IMG/VR virus record: IMGVR_UViG_3300012189_000011
Coordinates: 1 to 21,410 of that record
Source of the DNA: a virus
DNA: 21,410 bases
Direction: 5' to 3' (one strand)
A program made the translations under genes and the position numbers. Positions 14,381 to 20,595 of the stretch are shown one piece after another. The number at the start of each line of letters is the position of its first letter. Position 1 is the first letter of the stretch. The notes beneath the pieces were generated by a model. It saw only the letters and a program-made list of their open reading frames with translations. It was not told the DNA's origin and searched no databases.

Positions 14381-14833
14381 TTAGCTAACGCTACCGCAGA
14401 CCCAATTCCAGGTCGCGGCGGTGACAGTGTTGGGGGTGACAGTCAGGGCGGTTGTGGTTGAGCTGACGGTTAAAGCTACGTTGGTTGCGCTTGAGGAAGA
14501 AGCGATGCAACGCGGAGCGGTGACGTAGGCTTGGCTAAAGGTGACTGCGGCTGCGGCTGAGCAACCGGTTACCTGGCCATTGGCGTCTGTGGAACCTGCA
14601 GTGACAACGCAGCCAGCGCCAGCGACTGTCGGTAGGGCAGTTGTGCCAAGTTGGAATAATAGATGGCGGTTGTTTTGGATGTAGAGATTGCCATTGGTGT
14701 CTACGCCAAACTGACCTCTAGGATCTTGAGAGAGCTGGAGTGATTGGTTGATGACCTGTGCAGCACCGACGCTGCACAGGAGTAGGAGGAGGGCGAATGA
14801 GGTGCCCCAACGATGGAGGAAGTTTTTCATCAT
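14381..14833 (-). CDS. Secreted protein with fibre-tip-like domain and signal peptide (150 aa)
   Basis: A 150-residue protein. Residues 1-25 form a signal peptide (MMKNFLHRWG, then a Leu-rich core, cut near GAA before Gln26). The mature part begins INQSLQLSQDPRGQFGVDTN, and then has the order CVV...GSTDANGQVTGC...VTFSQAYVTAPRC (Cys 75, 91, 109), which resembles the terminal domain of many phage fibres (C-x-x-x-x-G-S-x-D-x-x-G-x-V...C-x-V-x-F-x-x-A-x-x-x-x-P-x-C), ending WNWVCGS (Cys146). So it looks like a free-standing fibre-tip domain equipped for export. Two adjacent ATG codons (14833 and 14830) follow AAGGAG; the second has better spacing. It is the first gene after the cement protein. 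Confidence 0.78.
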   Translation of the reverse strand: MMKNFLHRWGTSFALLLLLCSVGAAQVINQSLQLSQDPRGQFGVDTNGNLYIQNNRHLLFQLGTTALPTVAGAGCVVTAGSTDANGQVTGCSAAAAVTFSQAYVTAPRCIASSSSATNVALTVSSTTTALTVTPNTVTAATWNWVCGSVS

Positions 14834-14841
14834 GAGGCTCC

Positions 14842-15360
14842 TTAGTTGGCGATGGTGATGCCGGGCGGATAGCCACCGAGCACTGCGTTGGATTGTTCTG
14901 GCAGATCGTGCCGATCGAGGACGAGGAAGCCTTGGAGCTTGCCAGTAGTGTGGGTGCCGACGGAGACATAGCCCAGTTGGATGAAGCGAGGGAGTGGTTG
15001 GGCAGGAGCTGGCCGAGGCATGTCGATATCGAGGAGGCGTGCGCCGATGATGAGGTTGGCTTCTACGACAACCGGTCCGGAGGCCATGATGACGTAGGAG
15101 CCTGGGGCACCAGCACCGTTGTCTGGGGCGCCTTGGACGTTGACCTGCAGAGAAGTGCCAACGGTGAAGGCGGTTTGGACGATGACGAGCAGCTTCATAG
15201 CTGGGTCGTCGCCGATGCCAATGTCACGAGCGCCACCGCCGGAAGCTGAGGTTGGCAGACCGATGATGCCGAGGTCGAGCTGGTTTGTGGAGACTTGGGA
15301 ACCGGTGGTGGGGATATCGAATGCTGCTGCAGTGAACTGGAGAAATCCATCGAGAATCAT
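14842..15360 (-). CDS. Capsid cement protein, Bbp16-like (172 aa)
   Basis: A 172-residue protein beginning MILDGFLQFTAAAFDIPTTG and containing STNQLDLG, then KLLVIVQTAFTVGTSLQVNV, QGAPDNG, VEANLIIGARLLDIDMPR, and RFIQLGYVSVGTHTTGKLQG followed by FLVLD. This is the pattern of the Bbp16 family of capsid cement proteins of BPP-1-like phages (start MILD-x-x-LQF, middle D-x-A-F with V-x-L-Q-x-x-D, end G-x-h-x-A-F-L-V-L-D). It is thought to bind the outside of the shell at three-fold sites. It lies 12 bases after the major capsid stop, as expected, with AAAGGA eight bases before the ATG. No signal peptide. Confidence 0.9.
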   Translation of the reverse strand: MILDGFLQFTAAAFDIPTTGSQVSTNQLDLGIIGLPTSASGGGARDIGIGDDPAMKLLVIVQTAFTVGTSLQVNVQGAPDNGAGAPGSYVIMASGPVVVEANLIIGARLLDIDMPRPAPAQPLPRFIQLGYVSVGTHTTGKLQGFLVLDRHDLPEQSNAVLGGYPPGITIAN

Positions 15361-15372
15361 GCTATGTTCCTT

Positions 15373-16416
15373 TCAGCTCACGGTTGCTTCGTTGGAGAGG
15401 ATGGCGTCCACCGTGCGAACCGGGATGCCGCGGAATGTGGTGATGGGCTTCCCGTTAAATTCTTCGAGACGGAGTAGCACGTTGGTTTTGTTCATGGCCT
15501 GGAGATCAAGATAGGTCCGCAGGATACGGTTGCAATAGATGACGGTCCGGCCCATGTCAGCGCGGACCATTGGGGAGTCCGAGGTTTGAATGGTGGTTGC
15601 GGAGACGGGGGCGGTTGGGAGGCGGTAGAGCCCGCGGATGATGAGGTTGATTAGATTGGCCGCGGAGACGCCAGTGAGCTGGGTTACGTCGATGTTGGCA
15701 ACGCGGACCATGTAGCGCCAATCGCGTTGGACGAAGCCGATTTCCCATTTGAAGTGTTCGCGGTAGGCTTGGAAGGTGTTGCCGTTGGAGTCGGTGACTG
15801 GCCACTCGCCCATGTCACGCTGTTGTAGGCCAGTGAGTTTGCCTTTGGGGAAGGTAGCGTGGTTGGTGTCGACGCCCCAGGTTTGGATCCAGAGAGAAGT
15901 GTTGGTTGAGGCAGAACCGCCGCCGGAGAGAACGTTGGCAGCGGTTTGGGAGTTGGCGGCGGTGAGGGTGGAGTAGCGAGGGGCAAAGCCAGTGAAGCGT
16001 TCTGGGTTGATGAACTGGTTGCCATAGATGAGAACCTGGGCGACTTGTTGGGACATGCCTTCGAGGAAGGCACGGGACTCGGACAGGCGGAACTCTGGAG
16101 TGTTGCCATTGAGATCCGCGATGTCTTTGTCGATGACGGAGTAGGTTTCGAGGTTGCCAACGGTGTCGACGATTTGGGCAGTGGTGGACTTGGCATTGGG
16201 GACACCGGTGTTGAGCAGGCGCCAGGTGGCTTGGGGCAAGCCAGTTCGGACGGTGGTTTTGTGTCCGGTGGGAAGGTTGCCCTCGACGACCATCATGTCA
16301 TCGAGGATCTCGTTGGTTTGGGAAAGGAGCTCGATGATTGACGCGACTTTGTAGCCGTCATCGAGGCGCTTGGCCCAATCGGCGTAGGTTAGGGCGGTGG
16401 AGCCAATGATTGCCAT
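15373..16416 (-). CDS. Major capsid protein, Bbp17-like, HK97 fold (347 aa)
   Basis: A 347-residue protein starting MAIIGSTALTYADWAKRLDD. It contains the E-loop-like segment GHKTTVRTGLPQATWRLLN, then DTVGNLETYSVIDKDIADLN, FRLSESRAFLEGMSQQVAQV (spine helix), LIYGNQ and FTGFAPRYSTL, all typical of the Bbp17-type HK97-fold capsid proteins of BPP-1-like podoviruses. The C-terminal domain includes VQRDWRYMVRVANIDVTQLT and YCNRILRTYLDLQAM. Length fits the family. It sits between the scaffold gene and a Bbp16-like cement gene. AAGGA is about ten bases before the ATG. A strong ribosome supply is expected for the most abundant virion protein, but no separate promoter could be identified. Confidence 0.93.
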   Translation of the reverse strand: MAIIGSTALTYADWAKRLDDGYKVASIIELLSQTNEILDDMMVVEGNLPTGHKTTVRTGLPQATWRLLNTGVPNAKSTTAQIVDTVGNLETYSVIDKDIADLNGNTPEFRLSESRAFLEGMSQQVAQVLIYGNQFINPERFTGFAPRYSTLTAANSQTAANVLSGGGSASTNTSLWIQTWGVDTNHATFPKGKLTGLQQRDMGEWPVTDSNGNTFQAYREHFKWEIGFVQRDWRYMVRVANIDVTQLTGVSAANLINLIIRGLYRLPTAPVSATTIQTSDSPMVRADMGRTVIYCNRILRTYLDLQAMNKTNVLLRLEEFNGKPITTFRGIPVRTVDAILSNEATVS

Positions 16417-16517
16417 AGGCTAATCATCCTTGTGCAGAGGTTGAGGTTCATTGTGAGTGGCTTATCCTGTGGTCCTCTGGGCTGTGCCGTTCTACCGCTC
16501 CGCGGTGGACGTTGGGA
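16417..16517. other. Longest intergenic gap (101 bases) with a small hairpin before the capsid gene
   Basis: This gap between scaffold stop and capsid start is the only spacing above about 50 bases. On the plus strand it contains ACCGC-TCC-GCGGT (16494-16506), a perfect five-base-pair stem with a three-base loop. A run of T does not follow on the transcribed (minus) side, so it is not a typical terminator. I see no convincing -10/-35 pair. It may be an mRNA processing or stabilising element, or simply spacer, in front of the most highly expressed gene. Confidence 0.3.
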
Positions 16518-17288
16518 TTACTTTGGTCGATTACCGACGAGATGTGGGTACATCGCGGCTGCGGGGTCGATCGGGCCGGATGGGCGAGTTGGGTCGGTAT
16601 TGGCGGTGGTAGAAGGATTGCCTGACGGGACTGGGCGACCTTCCATGTGGGGTTTGAGCATGATGGAGAATGCTTCGAGCATGTCTGGGTTGGAACCGGC
16701 GCCGGTGAAGTCTAGGGCAGCACGGAAGGATCTTTGCAGGGTTGGGGGAAGGACTCGATTGATCACGTTGTTGATGTCACCTCGGAGCTTGTTGGAGCCG
16801 GATTCGCCACCGAAGCGGGAGAGGATCTCGGCGTTCCATTCACGCTGGGTGTTGGCCCAGAGATCGTAGGGGGCCGAGGTAGCAGCCAAGACTTGTTTTG
16901 AATAGGTGTTCACAAGCTTCTGAGCGCTTTCTTGGGAGAGGTTGAGTTCCTTGAACACGGCCTGGGCCTCGGTAAGGGCCGTGGCGTCGAATTTGAAACC
17001 CTCGGGGACGGTGAAGTCGGTGTATTTCTCCGGTGCTCCGGTGGTGGGTTCGGTTTTGGGAGCGGCTTCATCTTCCTTGGCCTTCCCCTTACCTTCCGCT
17101 TCCGTGGTTTCGGCATTGGTGAGGAAGGTTGAACCGATAGGGTCAGTTGGCTGGATCGTAGTCGGAGTTGTCTCTGGCGAAGGGGTCGTAGTCGGTCCTG
17201 GCGATTGATCCTTCAGCGTCCCGTCCGAAGTCCTCGCTTCCGGGGTGTTCCCCGCCGGGGCTTCGGGAGTTATCGTCACGTCGGTCAT
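16518..17288 (-). CDS. Capsid scaffolding / assembly protein (256 aa)
   Basis: A 256-residue acidic protein just upstream of the major capsid gene. Residues 1-85 are Thr/Pro/Glu-rich and disordered (ITPEAPAGNTPEARTSDGTL). Residues about 85-160 carry the conserved pattern EKYTDFTVPEGFKFDATALT, FKELNLSQESAQKLVNTYSK, then WNAEILSRFGG. The end, AAAMYPHLVGNRPK, is also typical. The segment Y-x-x-F-x-x-P-E-G with N-L-S-Q-E-x-A-Q-x-L-V is found in many phage scaffold-type capsid assembly proteins. The ATG at 17288 has AAGGA nine bases upstream and lies inside the end of the Bbp19-like gene in another frame (146-base overlap). No protease active site is evident. Confidence 0.85.
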   Translation of the reverse strand: MTDVTITPEAPAGNTPEARTSDGTLKDQSPGPTTTPSPETTPTTIQPTDPIGSTFLTNAETTEAEGKGKAKEDEAAPKTEPTTGAPEKYTDFTVPEGFKFDATALTEAQAVFKELNLSQESAQKLVNTYSKQVLAATSAPYDLWANTQREWNAEILSRFGGESGSNKLRGDINNVINRVLPPTLQRSFRAALDFTGAGSNPDMLEAFSIMLKPHMEGRPVPSGNPSTTANTDPTRPSGPIDPAAAMYPHLVGNRPK

Positions 17289-17595
17289 TTGCTAGGTTCC
17301 TTGTCGTTGCTTCTTGGGCCATAAGTTGATAGTCTTGCGGGCAGGCGGTCATGATGTCGGCGAGGAGTTGGAGGCCGAAATTGTGTTCACCCAAGTTGAA
17401 TGCGGTTTGATCAGGTTGACCCCCGATAAATGGAGTTTGAAAGATATGGCAACGCTCGAGTAGCTCCCACATCCACTCTCGACCGAAGCGATCCGCCATA
17501 ATGTGGCGGGTATAATTATGTCTTTGGGCCTCGCGTTGCTTGGCTTGTTTCTCTCGACGTTTGATTGCTTTGCGGTCCGTTGCATCGAAGGTCAC
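17143..17595 (-). CDS. Bbp19-like phage protein (150 aa)
   Basis: A 150-residue protein. Residues 1-100 are a compact helical domain with a basic start (RKAIKRREKQAKQREAQRHN), FGREWMWELLERCHIFQTPF, TAFNLGEHNFGLQLLADIMT and CPQDYQLMAQEA. The order G-R-x-x-x-W-x-L-L-E-x-C-x-h-F, F-x-x-G-x-x-N-x-G-L-x-L-L and Y-x-x-M-x-x-E-A is that of Bbp19-type proteins found beside portal and scaffold genes of BPP-1-like phages; their function is unknown. The C-terminal 50 residues are acidic and disordered (FARDNSDYDPAN) and are encoded in DNA that also encodes the scaffold N-terminus. The start is a GTG overlapping the preceding stop (GTGA, 17592-17595) with AGAGAGG upstream. Confidence 0.82.
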   Translation of the reverse strand: MTFDATDRKAIKRREKQAKQREAQRHNYTRHIMADRFGREWMWELLERCHIFQTPFIGGQPDQTAFNLGEHNFGLQLLADIMTACPQDYQLMAQEATTRNLANDRRDDNSRSPGGEHPGSEDFGRDAEGSIARTDYDPFARDNSDYDPAN

Positions 17596-17789
17596 TCCAC
17601 GGCGCCTCTCTGCGGGTCGGTTTCAGGTGTGGCCCAGGATTTGGTGATGAGGGTACAGCCTTGGGCTTTGAGAGCTTCGGCGAGCCATTCTTCGAGTTGG
17701 GAAATGGGCATGAAAGGTGGCGCGTGAATGTCGATGTTGCGACCATTGATGGAGAGGGTGGCTTTGTGCTGGACGCGTGGAGTAGTCAT
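17592..17789 (-). CDS. Small phage protein between portal and Bbp19-like gene (65 aa)
   Basis: A 65-residue protein starting MTTPRVQHKATLSINGRNID, with PISQLEEWLAEALKAQGCTL and a short acidic tail. It appears to be a strand pair followed by one helix (alpha/beta). I do not recognise a family. The start overlaps the portal stop as ATGA (17786-17789), and its own stop overlaps the next GTG start, so it is tightly coupled on both sides. A role in head assembly is suggested only by position. Confidence 0.75.
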   Translation of the reverse strand: MTTPRVQHKATLSINGRNIDIHAPPFMPISQLEEWLAEALKAQGCTLITKSWATPETDPQRGAVE

Positions 17790-19543
17790 TGGGTTAGCAT
17801 CTTCTGCATGAGATTTTGACCGCCACCAACATCGATTTGGGAAGCGTTGGCTCCAGCTTTGGACAGGGTCTCGGCGGTTTGGAGTTGCTGTTGCTGGGCG
17901 GCTTGTTGGGCACGTTGTTGACGGATGAAGGCAACGGCCTGGGGAGAGCGGATCATTCGCGGATCGTTGTTGAGGAGGTTGGCGTAGATGTCGAGGGCCA
18001 TGTCGAAATCGATGTTGTCGATGAGGGATGGGTCGAGACCACCGAGTTGGCCAGCGATTTGGAGAACGCGCTCGATGGAACCTGCTTGGGCTGCGCGTTG
18101 GGATAGGGCCAGCATGGAGACGTATTCGATGTTGACGAAGGCACCTGCAGCCTCAGGTGGTGGGGGAGGGAGGATATTGGCGCGGAGCATTATGCCCCAA
18201 ACGCGGTCGACGACGGGGGCTAGGACCTCGGTTTGAAGACGCTCGATGACGGGCGTGAGCATCATGAGAGATTCGGACTTGCGCATGTCCCATTCGACAG
18301 CGGTGATATTGGAGCGGGTTTCGAACTGGGAAGCGACTTGGAATAGAGAGTTGAAGAAGATATCTTTGATGCGTTGGCGGACTTCGGTCATGTCTTCGGA
18401 GATCGCCGCGATGTCCGGGCGCCAGTTGCCGTAGATGGGTTTCATGCCATCTTTGCCGGAAGACATCATGCCTTGGAGGAAGGTAATGCCACCAGGGAGG
18501 AGGGATGCGGGTTGGTTTTTGAGCTGAGCGTCGGCGACGAGTGGTGGGTTGATGCCTTTGTCGATGCCTTGGGCTTTACGGCGGGTTTCTTGTTGGAGTT
18601 GTTTGATGTCCGGTAATGCGTCCATGCCAGGACTTCTGCCGTAGGGATCGTTAGCAACCAAGTCCCATCGACCAATGATCGCAGCCCTTTCATTGAAGCC
18701 TCTCTTGCGCAAGAATCCACGGGCTGAAGTCCCGCCTTGAGGATTCGTTGCACCACCCCACTCCCAGTAAGTCTCACGATAGGCGAAGTGGTCTGGGATG
18801 CCGTAGCGCTTCGCGTCGGTGTTGGGTTCGATTGCATGGGCGATGATTACCTCGCGGGTTAGGTTGGCACCGTCTTGGAGATCGTAGAACTGTCGGATTT
18901 GCGGGGATGTGTTTTCATAGCCGAATTCATCAACGGTTTGGCCAACAGTGTAGGTGAATTCACGGTAGAAGATGACTGGGCGGTATTTGCCATCGATGTC
19001 GACGTAGTATTCGCCGAAGGCTGGGTTGATGCAGTTGACGACGTTGTCAAAGTCTTCGTAGACGAGGGTAACCGCGGTGCCGAAGACAACGAGGTCGAAG
19101 TAGAAGATCGCCATCGCGGTGTAGAAGTTGGATTCTGCGAGGACGAGGTACATGAGGCGTTCGCATTCAGCCAACCACAAGCTTGTAGGGGAAGTCTGCG
19201 TAGAGTCTAAACGCCCGATTTTCAATTTGAACCATGGTCTCGTAGGGGACGATATACCACTCATCATCCCCGCTGATAAGTTTCGTGCGGCTATCGTTCC
19301 AGTAGAATCCAGAATGTGCTGATTGATTGGCGATCCGCGGTTCTGTTGGTTCTGGGTTATGAGCCATTTGTATCGTCTTGGCAATATAAAGTCTGCCAAC
19401 TCCCTTGCATGTGTCCACCATGAATAGCGGTTGTTGCGGAGGCCCAACAGGCGGCCTTGCTGGAACTTGCGCAGGAGCATATCTTGCTCGGTTACGTACT
19501 CCGAGTAGAGTCCTGAGAACGGATTGGTTGTTAGTGCATTCAC
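17786..19543 (-). CDS. Portal protein (head-to-tail connector, 585 aa)
   Basis: A podovirus portal. The N-terminus contains LRNNRYSWWTHARELADFIL, PRRYKW, then GSPINQHILDSTGTIAARNL, SAGMMSGISSPTRPWFKL: the signature of the phage head-tail connector family (Pfam Head-tail_con). Later segments such as YGRSPGMDALPDIKQLQQET and GGITFLQG, followed by EWDMRKSESLMMLTPVIERL, complete it. The end is Gln-rich (RQQRAQQAAQQQQLQ), as in many portals of this type. Length is close to T7 gp8 (536) and relatives. It forms the dodecameric ring through which the terminase packs DNA. The start is a GTG four bases after the preceding stop, with no good ribosome-binding site, so it probably depends on coupling. Confidence 0.95.
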   Translation of the reverse strand: MNALTTNPFSGLYSEYVTEQDMLLRKFQQGRLLGLRNNRYSWWTHARELADFILPRRYKWLITQNQQNRGSPINQHILDSTGTIAARNLSAGMMSGISSPTRPWFKLKIGRLDSTQTSPTSLWLAECERLMYLVLAESNFYTAMAIFYFDLVVFGTAVTLVYEDFDNVVNCINPAFGEYYVDIDGKYRPVIFYREFTYTVGQTVDEFGYENTSPQIRQFYDLQDGANLTREVIIAHAIEPNTDAKRYGIPDHFAYRETYWEWGGATNPQGGTSARGFLRKRGFNERAAIIGRWDLVANDPYGRSPGMDALPDIKQLQQETRRKAQGIDKGINPPLVADAQLKNQPASLLPGGITFLQGMMSSGKDGMKPIYGNWRPDIAAISEDMTEVRQRIKDIFFNSLFQVASQFETRSNITAVEWDMRKSESLMMLTPVIERLQTEVLAPVVDRVWGIMLRANILPPPPPEAAGAFVNIEYVSMLALSQRAAQAGSIERVLQIAGQLGGLDPSLIDNIDFDMALDIYANLLNNDPRMIRSPQAVAFIRQQRAQQAAQQQQLQTAETLSKAGANASQIDVGGGQNLMQKMLTQ

Positions 19544-19547
19544 AGGA

Positions 19548-19625
19548 TTACCAAATCAAGAGCCAGAGGATGGCAAGGCCAACGATCATGCCAGCGGCGT
19601 ATTGGAGCTCCTCGAGAAAGGTCAT
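19548..19625 (-). CDS. Single-pass membrane peptide (25 aa)
   Basis: A 25-codon reading frame: MTFLEELQYAAG followed by a hydrophobic run (MIVGLAILWLLIW) that reaches the C-terminus. One transmembrane helix is predicted, with an acidic cytoplasmic-side start. The ATG overlaps the preceding stop as ATGA (19622-19625), with AGGTG five to six bases upstream, and the stop is four bases before the portal start. That precise packing supports a real gene despite its size. It could be a membrane-tethering or regulatory peptide, a small holin-like peptide, or a peptide whose main function is to carry ribosomes to the weak portal start. I cannot distinguish these. Confidence 0.6.
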   Translation of the reverse strand: MTFLEELQYAAGMIVGLAILWLLIW

Positions 19626-19816
19626 TTCAACACCTGGATTGGTTTGCGTGAGGGCTTCTTGCCGGTTTGGAGTGGTTGACCTGCGGGGATTGGCGCGGAG
19701 AGCTGACCAGATTTCTGCATGTCACTCGCAGCGATGAGGAAGTTGACTGGGTTGAGACCAGCACCTGACTGAGCCTTGGCCATTTCATCTGGTGGGAGCA
19801 TTGGAGCTTGAGGCAT
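19622..19816 (-). CDS. Small Pro-rich phage protein (64 aa)
   Basis: Unrecognised, 64 residues: MPQAPMLPPDEMAKAQSGAG, LNPVNFLIAASDMQKSGQLS, then a basic Pro/Lys-rich end (GKKPSRKPIQVLK). A single short helix is likely, with disordered flanks. The start overlaps the preceding stop by one base (TAATG at 19816) and the stop overlaps the next start as ATGA, so it is embedded in a chain of coupled genes between terminase and portal. No motif suggests a function. Confidence 0.68.
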   Translation of the reverse strand: MPQAPMLPPDEMAKAQSGAGLNPVNFLIAASDMQKSGQLSAPIPAGQPLQTGKKPSRKPIQVLK

Positions 19817-19977
19817 TAGCTGATCTCACGCTTGAGCCAGAGGATGAAACTGACAGATCCACTGATGAAACTTTCCTTCACAAACACAAGTTCCCATCCA
19901 CTCTTGCCAAGTTCTTCCAGTGCTACTTGTGGCTTCTGCCCAGCATCAACGACTAAATATTCAAATTGCTTGGTCAT
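19816..19977 (-). CDS. DUF4177-like small protein (53 aa)
   Basis: A 53-residue frame: MTKQFEYLVVDAGQKPQVAL, EELGKSGWELVFVKESF, ending FILWLKREIS. The pattern F-E-Y-h-V-V, L-x-x-L-G-x-x-G-W-E-L-V-x-V and a last strand F-I-L-W-L-K-R is that of DUF4177-type proteins: a small beta-alpha-beta unit found in bacteria and phages without a defined role. AGGA lies five bases before the ATG, which overlaps the previous stop by one base (TGATG at 19977). Its own stop overlaps the next ATG (TAATG). The packaging-gene context does not explain its function. Confidence 0.8.
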   Translation of the reverse strand: MTKQFEYLVVDAGQKPQVALEELGKSGWELVFVKESFISGSVSFILWLKREIS

Positions 19978-20165
19978 CACTGTCCTACCAGTTTCTTCCC
20001 GCCAGATTCAACACCCGGGCTGGGCAAAGCCGAGGAGTTGAGGAATGATGGGGTCATTGATTTCTTTCCCGGCTTTTGTCCCTGTGGATTCTGCGCAATC
20101 ACTGGCGGAGGTGGCGGAGCATTAGGCAACTGCGGAACCGCTTGCTGGGGTTGGGATGGGGTCAC
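19977..20165 (-). CDS. Small Pro-rich phage protein (about 62 aa)
   Basis: Unrecognised. The frame is Pro/Gln/Gly-rich: PSQPQQAVPQLPNAPPPPPV, then a basic stretch QGQKPGKKS and GVESGGKKLVGQ. It is likely disordered. Two GTG starts are possible: 20180 (67 residues), which lacks a ribosome-binding site, and 20165 (62 residues), which has AAGGA seven bases upstream; I prefer the latter. The stop overlaps the next ATG (TGATG). Pro-rich, basic segments in both this and the 19622-19816 protein suggest binding peptides rather than enzymes, which is inference. Confidence 0.62.
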   Translation of the reverse strand: MTPSQPQQAVPQLPNAPPPPPVIAQNPQGQKPGKKSMTPSFLNSSALPSPGVESGGKKLVGQ

Positions 20166-20201
20166 GGGCAGATCCTTCACAATGAGTCTGTTGGGCCAGC
20201 T

Positions 20202-20408
20202 TCAATGCCTAACCACATTGCGGATTGATGTTGCACGATTATGGGAACCGAGTGGGCCTGCTGGTTCGTTCGGGGAGAGGATGGTTGCGTGGCCCATGGC
20301 GTAGGTCACGTTCGGGAGATCGTCAAAGACAGTCCCGGCGCCAACGATTGACCATTGACCATCGAGGGGCATGTAGATATCGGATGTGAGTTTGTATCGG
20401 ATGTTCAT
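20202..20408 (-). CDS. Small phage protein (68 aa)
   Basis: Unrecognised, 68 residues: MNIRYKLTSDIYMPLDGQWS, IVGAGTVFDDLPNVTYAMGH, then a Pro/Gly/Arg-rich end. The first two thirds look like a compact beta structure. The ATG at 20408 is preceded by AGGAA about nine bases away. It follows the Cys-rich 47-residue gene after a 43-base spacer that holds only the ribosome-binding site. No family match is recalled and no enzymatic motif is visible. Confidence 0.68.
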   Translation of the reverse strand: MNIRYKLTSDIYMPLDGQWSIVGAGTVFDDLPNVTYAMGHATILSPNEPAGPLGSHNRATSIRNVVRH

Positions 20409-20451
20409 TGAAGTGTTTCCTGTTTGGAGTTAATTGAAGCAACAAGTATTT

Positions 20452-20595
20452 TCAGGTCAGGTTTTTCAACATACAGCCTCCGGAGTAGGTTTTGCATTCA
20501 AGGCATTTGTAGCGGTGGAAGAGTTTGCAAGCAAAGTCGAGGGCGGGCCAGGTGCCCATGTAGAGCATTTCTTTGTGGCATTTGAGACAGGTCAT
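20452..20595 (-). CDS. Cys-rich zinc-ribbon-like small protein (47 aa)
   Basis: A 47-residue frame: MTCLKCHKEMLYMG, a middle part WPALDFACKLFHRYK, and CLECKTYSGGCMLKN. It has two CxxC pairs (Cys3/Cys6 and Cys31/Cys34) and two more Cys (23 and 41), the arrangement of a zinc ribbon or treble-clef-like knuckle. The ATG overlaps the terminase stop as ATGA (20592-20595) with GGAGG seven bases upstream, so it is almost certainly translated with the terminase. It might bind nucleic acid or the packaging motor; that is inference. Too short for any catalytic role to be read. Confidence 0.78.
   Translation of the reverse strand: MTCLKCHKEMLYMGTWPALDFACKLFHRYKCLECKTYSGGCMLKNLT

Noticed and set aside
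6846-14833. Diversity-generating retroelement, as in BPP-1
   Set aside because: The capsid genes resemble BPP-1, but no reverse transcriptase, template repeat or C-type-lectin variable region is visible in the window.
15684-16205. Minus-strand frame of 173 codons inside the major capsid gene
   Set aside because: Pro/Ser/Thr-rich frame-shifted shadow of the capsid reading frame.
16435-16450. Very short frame starting in the gap before the capsid gene
   Set aside because: A 20-codon frame beginning MNLNLCTRM runs into the capsid gene out of frame, has no ribosome-binding site and no supporting feature.
16491-16509. Intrinsic terminator between scaffold and capsid genes
   Set aside because: The stem is short, an A-C mismatch breaks its extension in the transcribed strand, and no U-run follows.
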